Shown: in pieces, positions 1 through 5,838 of the stretch
How the letters are laid out: each line of letters starts with the position of its first letter
Position numbering within the stretch: the first letter of the stretch is position 1
Assembly (NCBI GenBank): GCA_002450925.1
Contig: DKAU01000049.1
Span: 1 to 5,867, forward strand
DNA from: Thiobacillus sp. UBA6918
GTDB taxonomy: Bacteria > Pseudomonadota > Gammaproteobacteria > Burkholderiales > Thiobacillaceae
Length of the DNA stretch: 5,867 nucleotides
Reading direction: 5' to 3'
The notes under the pieces: model-generated
Databases searched by the model: none
What the model was told of the DNA's origin: nothing
Seen by the model: only the letters and a program-made list of their open reading frames with translations
Translations under genes and position numbers: made by a program

Positions 1-1075
1 CTTCGACGAGGTGATCAAGGCGGGCGCCACAACGCTCAATGTGCCGGATACCGTGGGTTACTCCATTCCGGCATTGTGGGGTGAACGCATGAAGCAGTTG
101 ATCGAGCGCGTGCCAAATTCCAGCAAGGTAATCTGGTCTACCCATTGCCACAATGACCTTGGCATGGCCGTAGCCAACTCGCTTTCTGCGGTGATGAACG
201 GTGCACGCCAGGTCGAGTGCACCATCAATGGACTGGGCGAACGCGCCGGCAACGCATCGCTGGAAGAAGTGGTCATGGCTGTGCGTACCCGCAAGGATAT
301 ATTCCCCTGCGAAACCCGCATCGACACTACGCAGATCGTACCCGCATCGAAACTGGTTTCCACCATTACCGGTTATCCGGTGCAACCCAACAAGGCCATC
401 GTCGGGGCGAATGCGTTTGCCCATGAGTCCGGCATCCACCAGGACGGCGTGCTCAAGCATCGCGAAACCTACGAAATCATGCGTGCACAGGATGTGGGCT
501 GGAGCGCCAACCGCCTTACCCTGGGCAAGCTCTCCGGTCGCAATGCGTTCAAATCGAAGCTCGCCGATCTTGGCATCGTGCTCGATTCCGAAGAGGCGCT
601 TAATACTGCCTTTGCGCGTTTCAAGAACCTGGCCGACAAGAAGCGGGAAATCTTTGACGAGGACTTGCAGGCACTGGTGAGTGACGAAGGTTATACTGCT
701 GAGCATGAGCGATTCAAGCTGATGTCGCTCAAGGTTTGCTCCGAAACGGGTGAAGTGCCCCACGCCCATCTCGTCATTACGGATGAGGGCGCCGAGAAAA
801 CCGCCGACAGCAACGGATCCGGTCCGGTGGATGCCACGTTCAAGGCACTGGAATCCGTGGTGAACAGTGGCGCAGACTTGTTACTCTACTCAGTCAACAA
901 CATCACCAGCGGTACCGATGCGCAGGGTGAAGTGACTGTCAGGCTTTCCAAAGATGGGCGCATCGTGAACGGCCAAGGTGCCGATACCGACATCGTGGTC
1001 GCATCGGCAAAGGCCTACCTGCATGCCTTGAACAAGCTGCACTCCAAGCTGGAGCGGGCACACCCGCAGGTTTGA
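1..1075 (+). CDS. leuA: 2-isopropylmalate synthase, C-terminal two-thirds (5' end cut by window edge)
   Basis: LeuA condenses acetyl-CoA with 2-oxoisovalerate to give 2-isopropylmalate, the first committed step of leucine synthesis, in the cytoplasm. The frame is open from base 2 (Phe-Asp-Glu-Val...), so the GTG at 11 is an internal valine and not a start. About 357 residues are visible of a family that usually has about 510. Counting that valine as 1, the metal-binding HCHND lies at 45-49 and the family signature NGLGERAGNASLEEV at 73-87, both in the TIM barrel. The subdomain motif AHESGIHQDG is at 137-146, followed by the linker and then the C-terminal leucine-feedback (LeuA dimer) domain from about 235. 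That domain contains GSGPVDATFKAL (269-280) and NGQGADTDIVVASAKAYLHALN (about 320-341). All landmarks are intact. The gene ends TGA and converges on the hydrolase gene. Any upstream operon partners or leader lie outside the window. The assignment is very secure. Confidence 0.97.
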   Translation, partial: FDEVIKAGATTLNVPDTVGYSIPALWGERMKQLIERVPNSSKVIWSTHCHNDLGMAVANSLSAVMNGARQVECTINGLGERAGNASLEEVVMAVRTRKDIFPCETRIDTTQIVPASKLVSTITGYPVQPNKAIVGANAFAHESGIHQDGVLKHRETYEIMRAQDVGWSANRLTLGKLSGRNAFKSKLADLGIVLDSEEALNTAFARFKNLADKKREIFDEDLQALVSDEGYTAEHERFKLMSLKVCSETGEVPHAHLVITDEGAEKTADSNGSGPVDATFKALESVVNSGADLLLYSVNNITSGTDAQGEVTVRLSKDGRIVNGQGADTDIVVASAKAYLHALNKLHSKLERAHPQV

Positions 1076-1078
1076 ATT

Positions 1079-1104
1079 AGCTTTCCTCCATCTTGAGGGA
1101 AGCT
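1079..1104 (+). terminator. Stem-loop just after leuA, possible terminator
   Basis: A 10-bp stem with one G-T wobble (1079-1088 against 1095-1104) closes a 6-base loop, CATCTT, three bases after the leuA stop. T1078-A1105 can extend it by one pair. The position is right for a terminator or a 3'-end protecting hairpin. What follows is ATTCCTTG rather than a run of T, so intrinsic termination is uncertain. Confidence 0.45.
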
Positions 1105-1139
1105 ATTCCTTGATCATGCGTCCAGCATCAATTCGGAAT
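1105..1139. repeat. Imperfect hairpin in the leuA/hydrolase convergent gap
   Basis: ATTCC (1105-1109) pairs with GGAAT (1135-1139), TTG (1110-1112) with CAA (1129-1131), and ATGC (1116-1119) with GCAT (1125-1128). The loop is GTCCA, and each arm has a 3-base bulge. Its role is unknown; it sits between two convergent genes and may add to transcription termination from either side. Confidence 0.3.
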
Positions 1140-1147
1140 GTGAGACA

Positions 1148-1168
1148 TGCCCATGTTTTCTGTGGGCA
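1148..1168 (-). terminator. Stem-loop after the hydrolase gene, weak terminator candidate
   Basis: TGCCCA (1148-1153) and TGGGCA (1163-1168) form a perfect 6-bp GC-rich stem with a 9-base loop, 35 bases beyond the hydrolase stop codon on the minus strand. No T tract follows on that strand, so this is only a candidate for ending the minus-strand transcript. Confidence 0.28.
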
Positions 1169-1203
1169 ACGTGCTTTAGTTGGGTTGTGGATGGCAAGAC
1201 AAA

Positions 1204-1992
1204 TCATTTGATTGTTTTCTTCATCCATTCAATGGCGGGCCCGACAGCATTATCTGGCATGTTCATATGCTCTCCTGGAACCTCAAGAAATGTTTTTGAG
1301 GAGGTGTCGGGGATCCGTTTGAAAGCGTCATCCTGGTTGCTTCGTCGAGGTTGATCTTCCCCTGAGCTGACAACCCAAAGAACGGCTGTGCCGGGAAGTA
1401 TCAGGGCAACATTACGGTCATTGTCACCAGGACCATCAGGACCATTTTGCTCGAGAAAGATTTTTGCGCTCATGCGCAACAGTTTCGAACGGTTTCCGGA
1501 GTTGAGATCGGTAAACCATGCCTTTTCATCCCCCTGGCCATTGGCAATCATTTCAGATGCCTTGTTGATATCGTCTTTTACGCGATCCCTGTATTTTGGA
1601 AAACTTGTGAAAGGACCGGGCGCCAACGGGATGATGCAGTCTATTTTCGATTGTGTTGAATAAAAAATCGCGCCAGTCGCACCAGAGCTATGGCCGGCAA
1701 TACAAATCTTTTGTGCCCCTCTATCCCTCAAAGATTTAATGGCTGAGTCGGTTTCTTTTGCAAATGTTGCCATGTCAACATCGTAGGCTCTTTGCCCGGA
1801 CCAGGGCATTTCAGGTGAAGTTACTAGAAAGCCTTCAGACTCCAGTTGCTGCGCAAATTTGAGCATATATCCATTTGGGGAATCCCACTTGCCATGCATG
1901 ACAACAATGCCAGTTTTTATTTCAGCAAAAGAAGTGTTGCTAACGATGAGCAACAAAGCGAATGCGAAAACCGAAATCAATGATTTGTACAT
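1204..1992 (-). CDS. Exported alpha/beta hydrolase, substrate unknown
   Basis: This 262-residue protein has an alpha/beta-hydrolase layout. The N-terminus is a signal peptide: Lys3, a hydrophobic core at about 5-18, and a likely signal peptidase I site after Ser-Phe-Ala (21-23). It should therefore act in the periplasm. A His-Gly pair (33-34, in VVMHGKW) is placed like an oxyanion-hole motif. The nucleophile elbow is GHSSG at 100-104, with Ser102 as predicted nucleophile. Candidate partners are an acid at Asp213 or nearby (SSGEDQP) and His242 (PGEHMNMP). The motif E-M-P-W-S-G-Q-R-x-Y-D (61-71) resembles uncharacterised betaproteobacterial hydrolases I recall; esterase, lipase or peptidase activity cannot be told apart. 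The ATG has a strong GGAGG six bases upstream. It is 57 bases behind the DUF2069 gene on the same strand. By counting a few lines, its GC is in the mid-40s percent against the high 50s in leuA, a hint of different origin. Confidence 0.88.
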   Translation of the reverse strand: MYKSLISVFAFALLLIVSNTSFAEIKTGIVVMHGKWDSPNGYMLKFAQQLESEGFLVTSPEMPWSGQRAYDVDMATFAKETDSAIKSLRDRGAQKICIAGHSSGATGAIFYSTQSKIDCIIPLAPGPFTSFPKYRDRVKDDINKASEMIANGQGDEKAWFTDLNSGNRSKLLRMSAKIFLEQNGPDGPGDNDRNVALILPGTAVLWVVSSGEDQPRRSNQDDAFKRIPDTSSKTFLEVPGEHMNMPDNAVGPAIEWMKKTIK

Positions 1993-2049
1993 TTTCCCCC
2001 TCCAGTGATAATTGGATTCAAACTTTGAGTTTCCTCTTTAACACTTGCC

Positions 2050-2400
2050 TTAAAGATGATGGCTCGTCTTTTTGGCGTAAAAAATGGAAGCCATGAAGAA
2101 CATCGATGAAAGCAATATCTCGATCAAGGCTAGCGTGGCGGAAGGCTGCGGATCAGACCACGCGCGCATAACGCCCTCAGTAAAGTAGAGCAGTATGAAC
2201 ATGGAGGCCCATTGGTAAGTGTAGCGCCGACCCTTGAGTATGCCCATCAGAGGCAGCAGCAGGGGCAGGGTTTTCAGTACCAGCCAGGAGCCGCCCGGGC
2301 GAAGAGGCGCAAGCCAGAGCTCCCACGCAAGGCTTAACAGGATCAGCGAGATGAGGCTTGCGCTGGCAATGTGAGAAAGCGCACGTACGGAGGGAATCAT
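2050..2400 (-). CDS. DUF2069 family inner-membrane protein
   Basis: This 116-residue integral membrane protein matches my memory of the DUF2069 family, whose function is unknown. The characteristic core is visible: LKTLPLLLPLMGILKGRRYTYQW (about 42-64) followed by LLYFTEGVMRAW (70-81). Predicted helices are about 11-30, 38-55, 64-78 and 88-107. The basic loop KGRRY (56-60) and the AKK tail (109-111) are consistent with those parts facing the cytoplasm. Length is normal for the family. The ATG at 2400 has no recognisable Shine-Dalgarno, and no other ATG, GTG or TTG occurs in frame before the upstream gene. Translation may therefore be coupled, or the message may be leaderless. The gene lies 60 bases after the PilZ-like gene and 57 before the hydrolase gene, all on the same strand. 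In related genomes I recall DUF2069 next to wrbA; no wrbA is present here. Confidence 0.9.
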   Translation of the reverse strand: MIPSVRALSHIASASLISLILLSLAWELWLAPLRPGGSWLVLKTLPLLLPLMGILKGRRYTYQWASMFILLYFTEGVMRAWSDPQPSATLALIEILLSSMFFMASIFYAKKTSHHL

Positions 2401-2460
2401 GCAACGATTATGGATTGCTGAAAAGTAATGTGCCGGGTGATAAAACTGACTTCCATACCG

Positions 2461-4014
2461 TCAGGCTGGTTCAAGTTCAATTAGATCAAAGAAGGTCGTT
2501 TGTTCGATCAGGCTGCCGAGTGAAACACGCCGGTTTTGGCCGTTGTGCCACATGTCCGCCTGGTATCCGCGCTTGTAGAGTCCATGAGGCAATACCAGAC
2601 GCTCGTCGATTTGCAGCTTGGGGTTGGGTGGCATCAAAAGAGCAGGCTGACCGATATTGGTGAAATTGCCCTGGAGCAGACGCAGTACGACGGATGTTGC
2701 ATTGGGGGCAATTTTTTCGATGCCCGCCGAAACAGCCTGTCCCTTGGACATTTTCCCCCAGCGTATGACTCCCAGTGCCCAACCTTCCGGATTTTCGCTC
2801 ACCATTCGGAATGCGATGAGATTCCCCAGTCGTACCTGAGCAACTTCCTGGGCGTGTGCGGATATGGACAGGCCGCTGGCGCTGTCATTGAGGACACGCC
2901 AGCGTGCGGGTAGTGACTGGTCCGCCAATTCGAGAGAGGGTTTGCCTGTAGTAGCCTGCTTGGTTTTCTCGGGAGCGGGTTTTTGTCGTGGATCGAACAG
3001 TCTGTGTATGGCTGGTATGCCACTGATGACGTCTGCGTGGGCAAGTTCCCGAGCGTAGCGATTAAAGCCTCTCTTAAGATTTCCGCGCCATGCCTGATGC
3101 AGACGGCTTAGAAGCGAGAGGCCATCAAAACGTGGCGGGACTTCGGACAGGCCAATGTCATGGAAAGCTTCGCCTGTTTTCAGTTTTACGATGAGACTTC
3201 GCAGATGCTTGCAAACTGCCTGTGTTTCCAGTGACAAGGTTTGAGGATTTTCAGCATCACCGCTCTGGCTGAAGGGAGCATCGGCACTAATGTCGATGCA
3301 AAAAGCCGAGGTCTTGTGTTTGTTTCCAGTAGTCAGCACTGCCAGTTGATTGAATTTGTCGAGATATGCCAAGGTGACATCCATCTCGGTTCGAGTCAGG
3401 CGAAACGGATCTGCAAGAGCCAGCAGAAGTATTCGCTTGTATGCCGATCTGGCCGCCGAGCTTGCCGGGTTGTCTTTTCCGCCAGACTCGTCCTGTTGCA
3501 GGGCATCGTGAACTTGATGAAGTTCGTGCCAGCTTTGCACGGGCGGGGAAGTATAGGTGCGATAGCTTGCGCTGATCATGCGAGCCAGAGAAATCAGCAG
3601 ATTCCTCAAAGCATTTTGCCTTGACTCACCTCCGCCAAAAAGGGAGCGCCGCATGTCGAGTCCGAGATAGACCAGTTTCCATGCATAGGTCAGTTCCAGC
3701 GTCAGTTCATAGATTAGTGTGGCAACCTGTCTGTCCTTGTTGGACTGTGGGGTTCCGTTTTCCGGTAGCGTAGTGACCAGAGCGTCAATCTGTTTTAGAG
3801 CAAATGGCTCATAAAGCTGATTCAGCTTGATTCTGACGTTTTCATCAACCTCGGAACGGTTTATTCGGCCCAGCGCAGCCACAACTTCTTTGGCGGCAAG
3901 TTCGGGGTGAACGGCAGAAATTTCTGCCAGCCTGGCGGCGATGATATTGGGGCGTGTCTCCGGTGTTTGTTTTAATGCCTGTTCGAGTTTGGGTGTATAG
4001 AGTTTTAGTTGCAT
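2461..4014 (-). CDS. Large PilZ-like protein with helical N-terminal region, uncharacterised
   Basis: This 517-residue protein has no signal peptide or membrane span, so it is probably cytoplasmic. Residues 1-340 look largely alpha-helical and include a piece, LGRINRSEVDENVRIKLNQLYEP (48-70), typical of a proteobacterial family I recall only as hypothetical or PilZ-containing. Residues 370-445 resemble a PilZ beta-barrel: NDSASG (376-381) fits the [DN]xSxxG motif, then LGNLIAF, WALGVIRW (412-419) and a GIEKIAPNA strand (431-439). The upstream RxxxR motif needed for normal cyclic-di-GMP binding is not visible; nearby arginines are only R343, R371 and R373. A final beta-rich segment (450-517) ends RRVSLGSLIEQTTFFDLIEL. 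The ATG at 4014 is the only sensible start: no ATG, GTG or TTG lies in frame just upstream. It is probably the first gene of a unit with DUF2069 and the hydrolase, driven by the promoter at 4056-4083. Gene identity is secure; the PilZ call is moderately sure, and cyclic-di-GMP binding is doubtful. Confidence 0.85.
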   Translation of the reverse strand: MQLKLYTPKLEQALKQTPETRPNIIAARLAEISAVHPELAAKEVVAALGRINRSEVDENVRIKLNQLYEPFALKQIDALVTTLPENGTPQSNKDRQVATLIYELTLELTYAWKLVYLGLDMRRSLFGGGESRQNALRNLLISLARMISASYRTYTSPPVQSWHELHQVHDALQQDESGGKDNPASSAARSAYKRILLLALADPFRLTRTEMDVTLAYLDKFNQLAVLTTGNKHKTSAFCIDISADAPFSQSGDAENPQTLSLETQAVCKHLRSLIVKLKTGEAFHDIGLSEVPPRFDGLSLLSRLHQAWRGNLKRGFNRYARELAHADVISGIPAIHRLFDPRQKPAPEKTKQATTGKPSLELADQSLPARWRVLNDSASGLSISAHAQEVAQVRLGNLIAFRMVSENPEGWALGVIRWGKMSKGQAVSAGIEKIAPNATSVVLRLLQGNFTNIGQPALLMPPNPKLQIDERLVLPHGLYKRGYQADMWHNGQNRRVSLGSLIEQTTFFDLIELEPA

Positions 4015-4015
4015 G

Positions 4016-4036
4016 GTTGTGGAACTACAACTCCCC
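4016..4036 (-). promoter_or_regulatory. Distant Shine-Dalgarno and small hairpin before the PilZ-like start
   Basis: On the minus strand the only purine-rich Shine-Dalgarno-like string, GGGGAG (4036-4031), is 16 bases before the ATG, too far for normal use. The bases between contain GTTGT-AGTTCC-ACAAC (4031-4016), a 5-bp hairpin that would shorten the distance if it folds. Translation may be weak or structure-dependent. The stem is short, so this is tentative. Confidence 0.25.
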
Positions 4037-4043
4037 TGGAAAT

Positions 4044-4061
4044 TAGAATTCAGTAATTCTA
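4044..4061. repeat. 18-base inverted repeat in the divergent intergenic region
   Basis: TAGAATT (4044-4050), spacer CAGT and AATTCTA (4055-4061) form perfect 7-base arms. Each arm reads TAGAAT on its own strand, one mismatch from a sigma70 -10 box. The dyad could be an operator for a dimeric regulator, a pair of overlapping divergent -10 elements, or both. It lies between the PilZ-like gene and the small membrane protein gene. Confidence 0.5.
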
Positions 4062-4083
4062 CTTAGAAATACGGTGATGTCAT
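4056..4083 (-). promoter_or_regulatory. Predicted sigma70-type promoter for the PilZ-like gene
   Basis: On the minus strand a -35 box ATGACA (4083-4078, five of six to TTGACA) is followed by a 16-base spacer and a -10 box TAGAAT (4061-4056, five of six to TATAAT). Transcription would start near 4049, giving a leader of roughly 35 bases before the ATG at 4014. The -10 coincides with one arm of the inverted repeat, so a bound regulator would block it. The -35 overlaps the start codon of the opposite-strand gene at 4082. Confidence 0.5.
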
Positions 4084-4441
4084 GCATTCGTGCGCAATTT
4101 GGGGATTGGGGCTGGCTTTGGGCTGGATAGCGATTTTGGCTTGGCATGGCCAGGGCGGAGAGCCTGACCTTTTGGTCAATGGCATTACATATGGGGTGGT
4201 CGGAATATTTGCCCTCGGGCTTGTTGGGCGTTGCGCAAAAGAGTGGCATCCCGCCTTCAAGCGAATCAGCGCTCTGTTGGCATGTGTAGTTCTTTCGGGC
4301 GTTGATGTTGGCCTTTCCGGATATCGGGGGGAAGCTGGCCAAAAGCTGTTCTTTGCTTCATTGCTGGGTATTGCTCTGGTAGTGCTTGTTGCACGCCATT
4401 CGCCGGCGGGTCTGCGCCGGTGCTGGCTGGGGGAAGGTTAA
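4082..4441 (+). CDS. Small predicted four-helix membrane protein, unrecognised
   Basis: I do not recognise this 119-residue protein. Four hydrophobic segments are visible: about 5-21, 36-51, 62-80 and 88-104. Basic residues lie in the middle loop (GRCAKEWHPAFKR, 49-61) and the tail (ARHSPAGLRRC, 104-114), while the loop after helix 1 is acidic or neutral. This fits a positive-inside protein with both ends in the cytoplasm, which argues for a real gene. The ATG is the only start: a TAG closes the frame at 4064-4066 and no alternative initiator follows it. The ribosome site is weak (GGTG five bases before). The gene is divergent from the PilZ-like gene and tail-to-tail with aspA, overlapping it by four bases. 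A competing minus-strand frame here needs a TTG start and shows no protein features. Existence of the gene is probable, not certain. Confidence 0.6.
   Translation: MHSCAIWGLGLALGWIAILAWHGQGGEPDLLVNGITYGVVGIFALGLVGRCAKEWHPAFKRISALLACVVLSGVDVGLSGYRGEAGQKLFFASLLGIALVVLVARHSPAGLRRCWLGEG
4403..4420 (-). terminator. GC-rich hairpin just beyond the aspA stop
   Basis: CCGGCG (4403-4408) and CGCCGG (4415-4420) form a perfect 6-bp stem with a 6-base loop. It starts 17 bases downstream of the aspA stop on the minus strand, inside the 3' end of the opposite-strand membrane gene. No T run follows, so it may stabilise the aspA message or end it only partly. Confidence 0.28.
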
Positions 4442-5838
4442 CCTCCACCCCCGCCTGATCCTACACCGTGCGCTGCCTGAAGGACCAAGGCATCAAAGTC
4501 TTCCGCTTTCATCAGGCCTTTTTCCAGCACAATGTCCTTGACCGGTCGTCCGGATTTTTCGGACTCCTTGGCAATTTCAGCCGCCTGCATATAGCCGATC
4601 TGGGTGTTAAGCAGGGTTGCGAGCCCGACGCTCTGATGGATGAAGAAGGCGCAACGCTCGTGGTTGACGATGATGCCCTTGAGGTTCTTTTCTGTTGCTG
4701 CGTTCATGGCGTTGGTCAGCCAGTCCAAGGCGTCGAAAAGTGCCGAGCCCATGGCTGGCATCATGACGTTGAGTTCCAGTTGCCCGGCCTGTGTCATCAT
4801 CGCCACGGCGTGGTCCTGGCCCAGCACCTGGAATGAGACCTGGTTGAGCATTTCGAGCATGACGGGGTTGACCTTGCCCGGCATGATGGATGAGCCTGGC
4901 TGTACGGCTGGCAGGGTGATCTCGCCAAGCCCGGTGCGCGGCCCGGACGCCAATAGCCGCATGTCGTTTGAAATTCTGGTCAGTTCAAGTGCCAATCCGC
5001 GGATGCGGGCCGACAGATCCTGGAGGTCCAGCATGGATTGCATTTGAGCGGCCATTTGGCTGGACTTTATCGGCTCGCCAGTAAGCTTAGCCAGTTCTGC
5101 TGCAACCTTTTCCGGGTAGCCCGGGGATGTATTGAGCGCGGTGCCAGCAGCTGAGCCTCCCAGACCGATCTCGGCAAGCTTTTCACGGCAGGACTCAAGG
5201 TTGGCCGCAGCACGCCGAAGCGTCCAGGCATAGGCGGCAAACTCGATCCCGATTGTTGTGGGCACGGCATCCTGAAGATGCGTGCGACCTGACTTCACCG
5301 TATCTTTTTCGCGTTCTGAAAGGCGCTCGAATTCGGCGGCCATGCGTTCTGCTGCATTGACCAGTCGAGGCAGCTTGGTCAGGCAAGTGAGGCGAATGGC
5401 AGTAGGAATAGTGTCGTTGGTGGATTGCCCCATGTTGACGTCGTCATTGGGGTTGACTGGCTTGTACACGCCCTTTTGGCCGCCAAGCGCCACGTTGGCC
5501 AGGTTGGCCACTACCTCGTTGGTGTTCATGTTGTGGCTGGTGCCAGCGCCGGCCTGGAAACGATCCACCACAAACTGGTCCAAATGTTCCCCTTGCAGGA
5601 TGCGTTCGCAGGCCGCGACAATGGCATCACGCTTTTCCTGTGGAAGCCAGCTAGGCTGGCAATTGGCACGGGCTGCTGCCAGCTTGATCAGAACATGGGC
5701 ACGGACAAAATCCGGGTCGGGACGACGGCCGGAAATCGGGAAATTGTCGATTGCACGGGCTGTCTGGATGCCATACCACGCATTTTCAGGAACTTGATAC
5801 TCGCCCAGCGAGTCTTTCTCAGTACGATAACCGGTCAT
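4438..5838 (-). CDS. aspA: Aspartate ammonia-lyase (aspartase/fumarase superfamily)
   Basis: The likely reaction is L-aspartate to fumarate plus ammonia, in a cytoplasmic homotetramer. The 466 residues are a normal full length. Superfamily landmarks in order are: TEKDSLGEYQVPENAWYG near the N-terminus; GTSHNMNTNEV (99-109, Thr100/Ser101); DVNMGQSTND (133-142, Ser139-Thr140-Asn141); SGRTHLQDA (183-191, Thr186-His187); and the mobile SS loop GSSIMPGKVN (315-324), with Ser317 as presumed general base and Lys322 and Asn324 as substrate ligands. QSTND and the LNVMMPAMG region look like aspartase, whereas fumarase C usually has QSSND and a different ELNVFKP stretch; fumarase remains the alternative. 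The C-terminus ends GVGSGGGGG, an odd glycine tail. The ATG at 5838 is fixed by an in-frame TGA at 5857-5859 with no start codon between; no clear Shine-Dalgarno is seen. Any promoter is mostly beyond the window edge. The stop shares TTAA with the opposite gene. Confidence 0.9.
   Translation of the reverse strand: MTGYRTEKDSLGEYQVPENAWYGIQTARAIDNFPISGRRPDPDFVRAHVLIKLAAARANCQPSWLPQEKRDAIVAACERILQGEHLDQFVVDRFQAGAGTSHNMNTNEVVANLANVALGGQKGVYKPVNPNDDVNMGQSTNDTIPTAIRLTCLTKLPRLVNAAERMAAEFERLSEREKDTVKSGRTHLQDAVPTTIGIEFAAYAWTLRRAAANLESCREKLAEIGLGGSAAGTALNTSPGYPEKVAAELAKLTGEPIKSSQMAAQMQSMLDLQDLSARIRGLALELTRISNDMRLLASGPRTGLGEITLPAVQPGSSIMPGKVNPVMLEMLNQVSFQVLGQDHAVAMMTQAGQLELNVMMPAMGSALFDALDWLTNAMNAATEKNLKGIIVNHERCAFFIHQSVGLATLLNTQIGYMQAAEIAKESEKSGRPVKDIVLEKGLMKAEDFDALVLQAAHGVGSGGGGG

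Noticed and set aside
11..13. GTG as a possible leuA start codon
   Set aside because: The frame stays open to the window edge and the residues before and after are mid-barrel LeuA sequence, so this is an internal valine.
201..680. 159-residue open frame in another frame of leuA
   Set aside because: It lies wholly within the strongly conserved leuA frame and has Arg/Pro/Ser-rich sequence typical of an off-frame read.
2358..2663. 101-residue plus-strand frame bridging the DUF2069 and PilZ-like genes
   Set aside because: It is antisense to both genes' ends and its sequence has no recognisable motif.
3241..3624. 127-residue plus-strand open frame inside the PilZ-like gene
   Set aside because: It is antisense to an intact long gene, with no ribosome site or protein features.
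4043..4342. 99-residue minus-strand open frame opposite the four-helix membrane gene
   Set aside because: It needs a TTG start, has no recognisable domain or membrane pattern, and runs into the predicted promoter of the PilZ-like gene. The plus-strand frame has coherent helices and charge placement.
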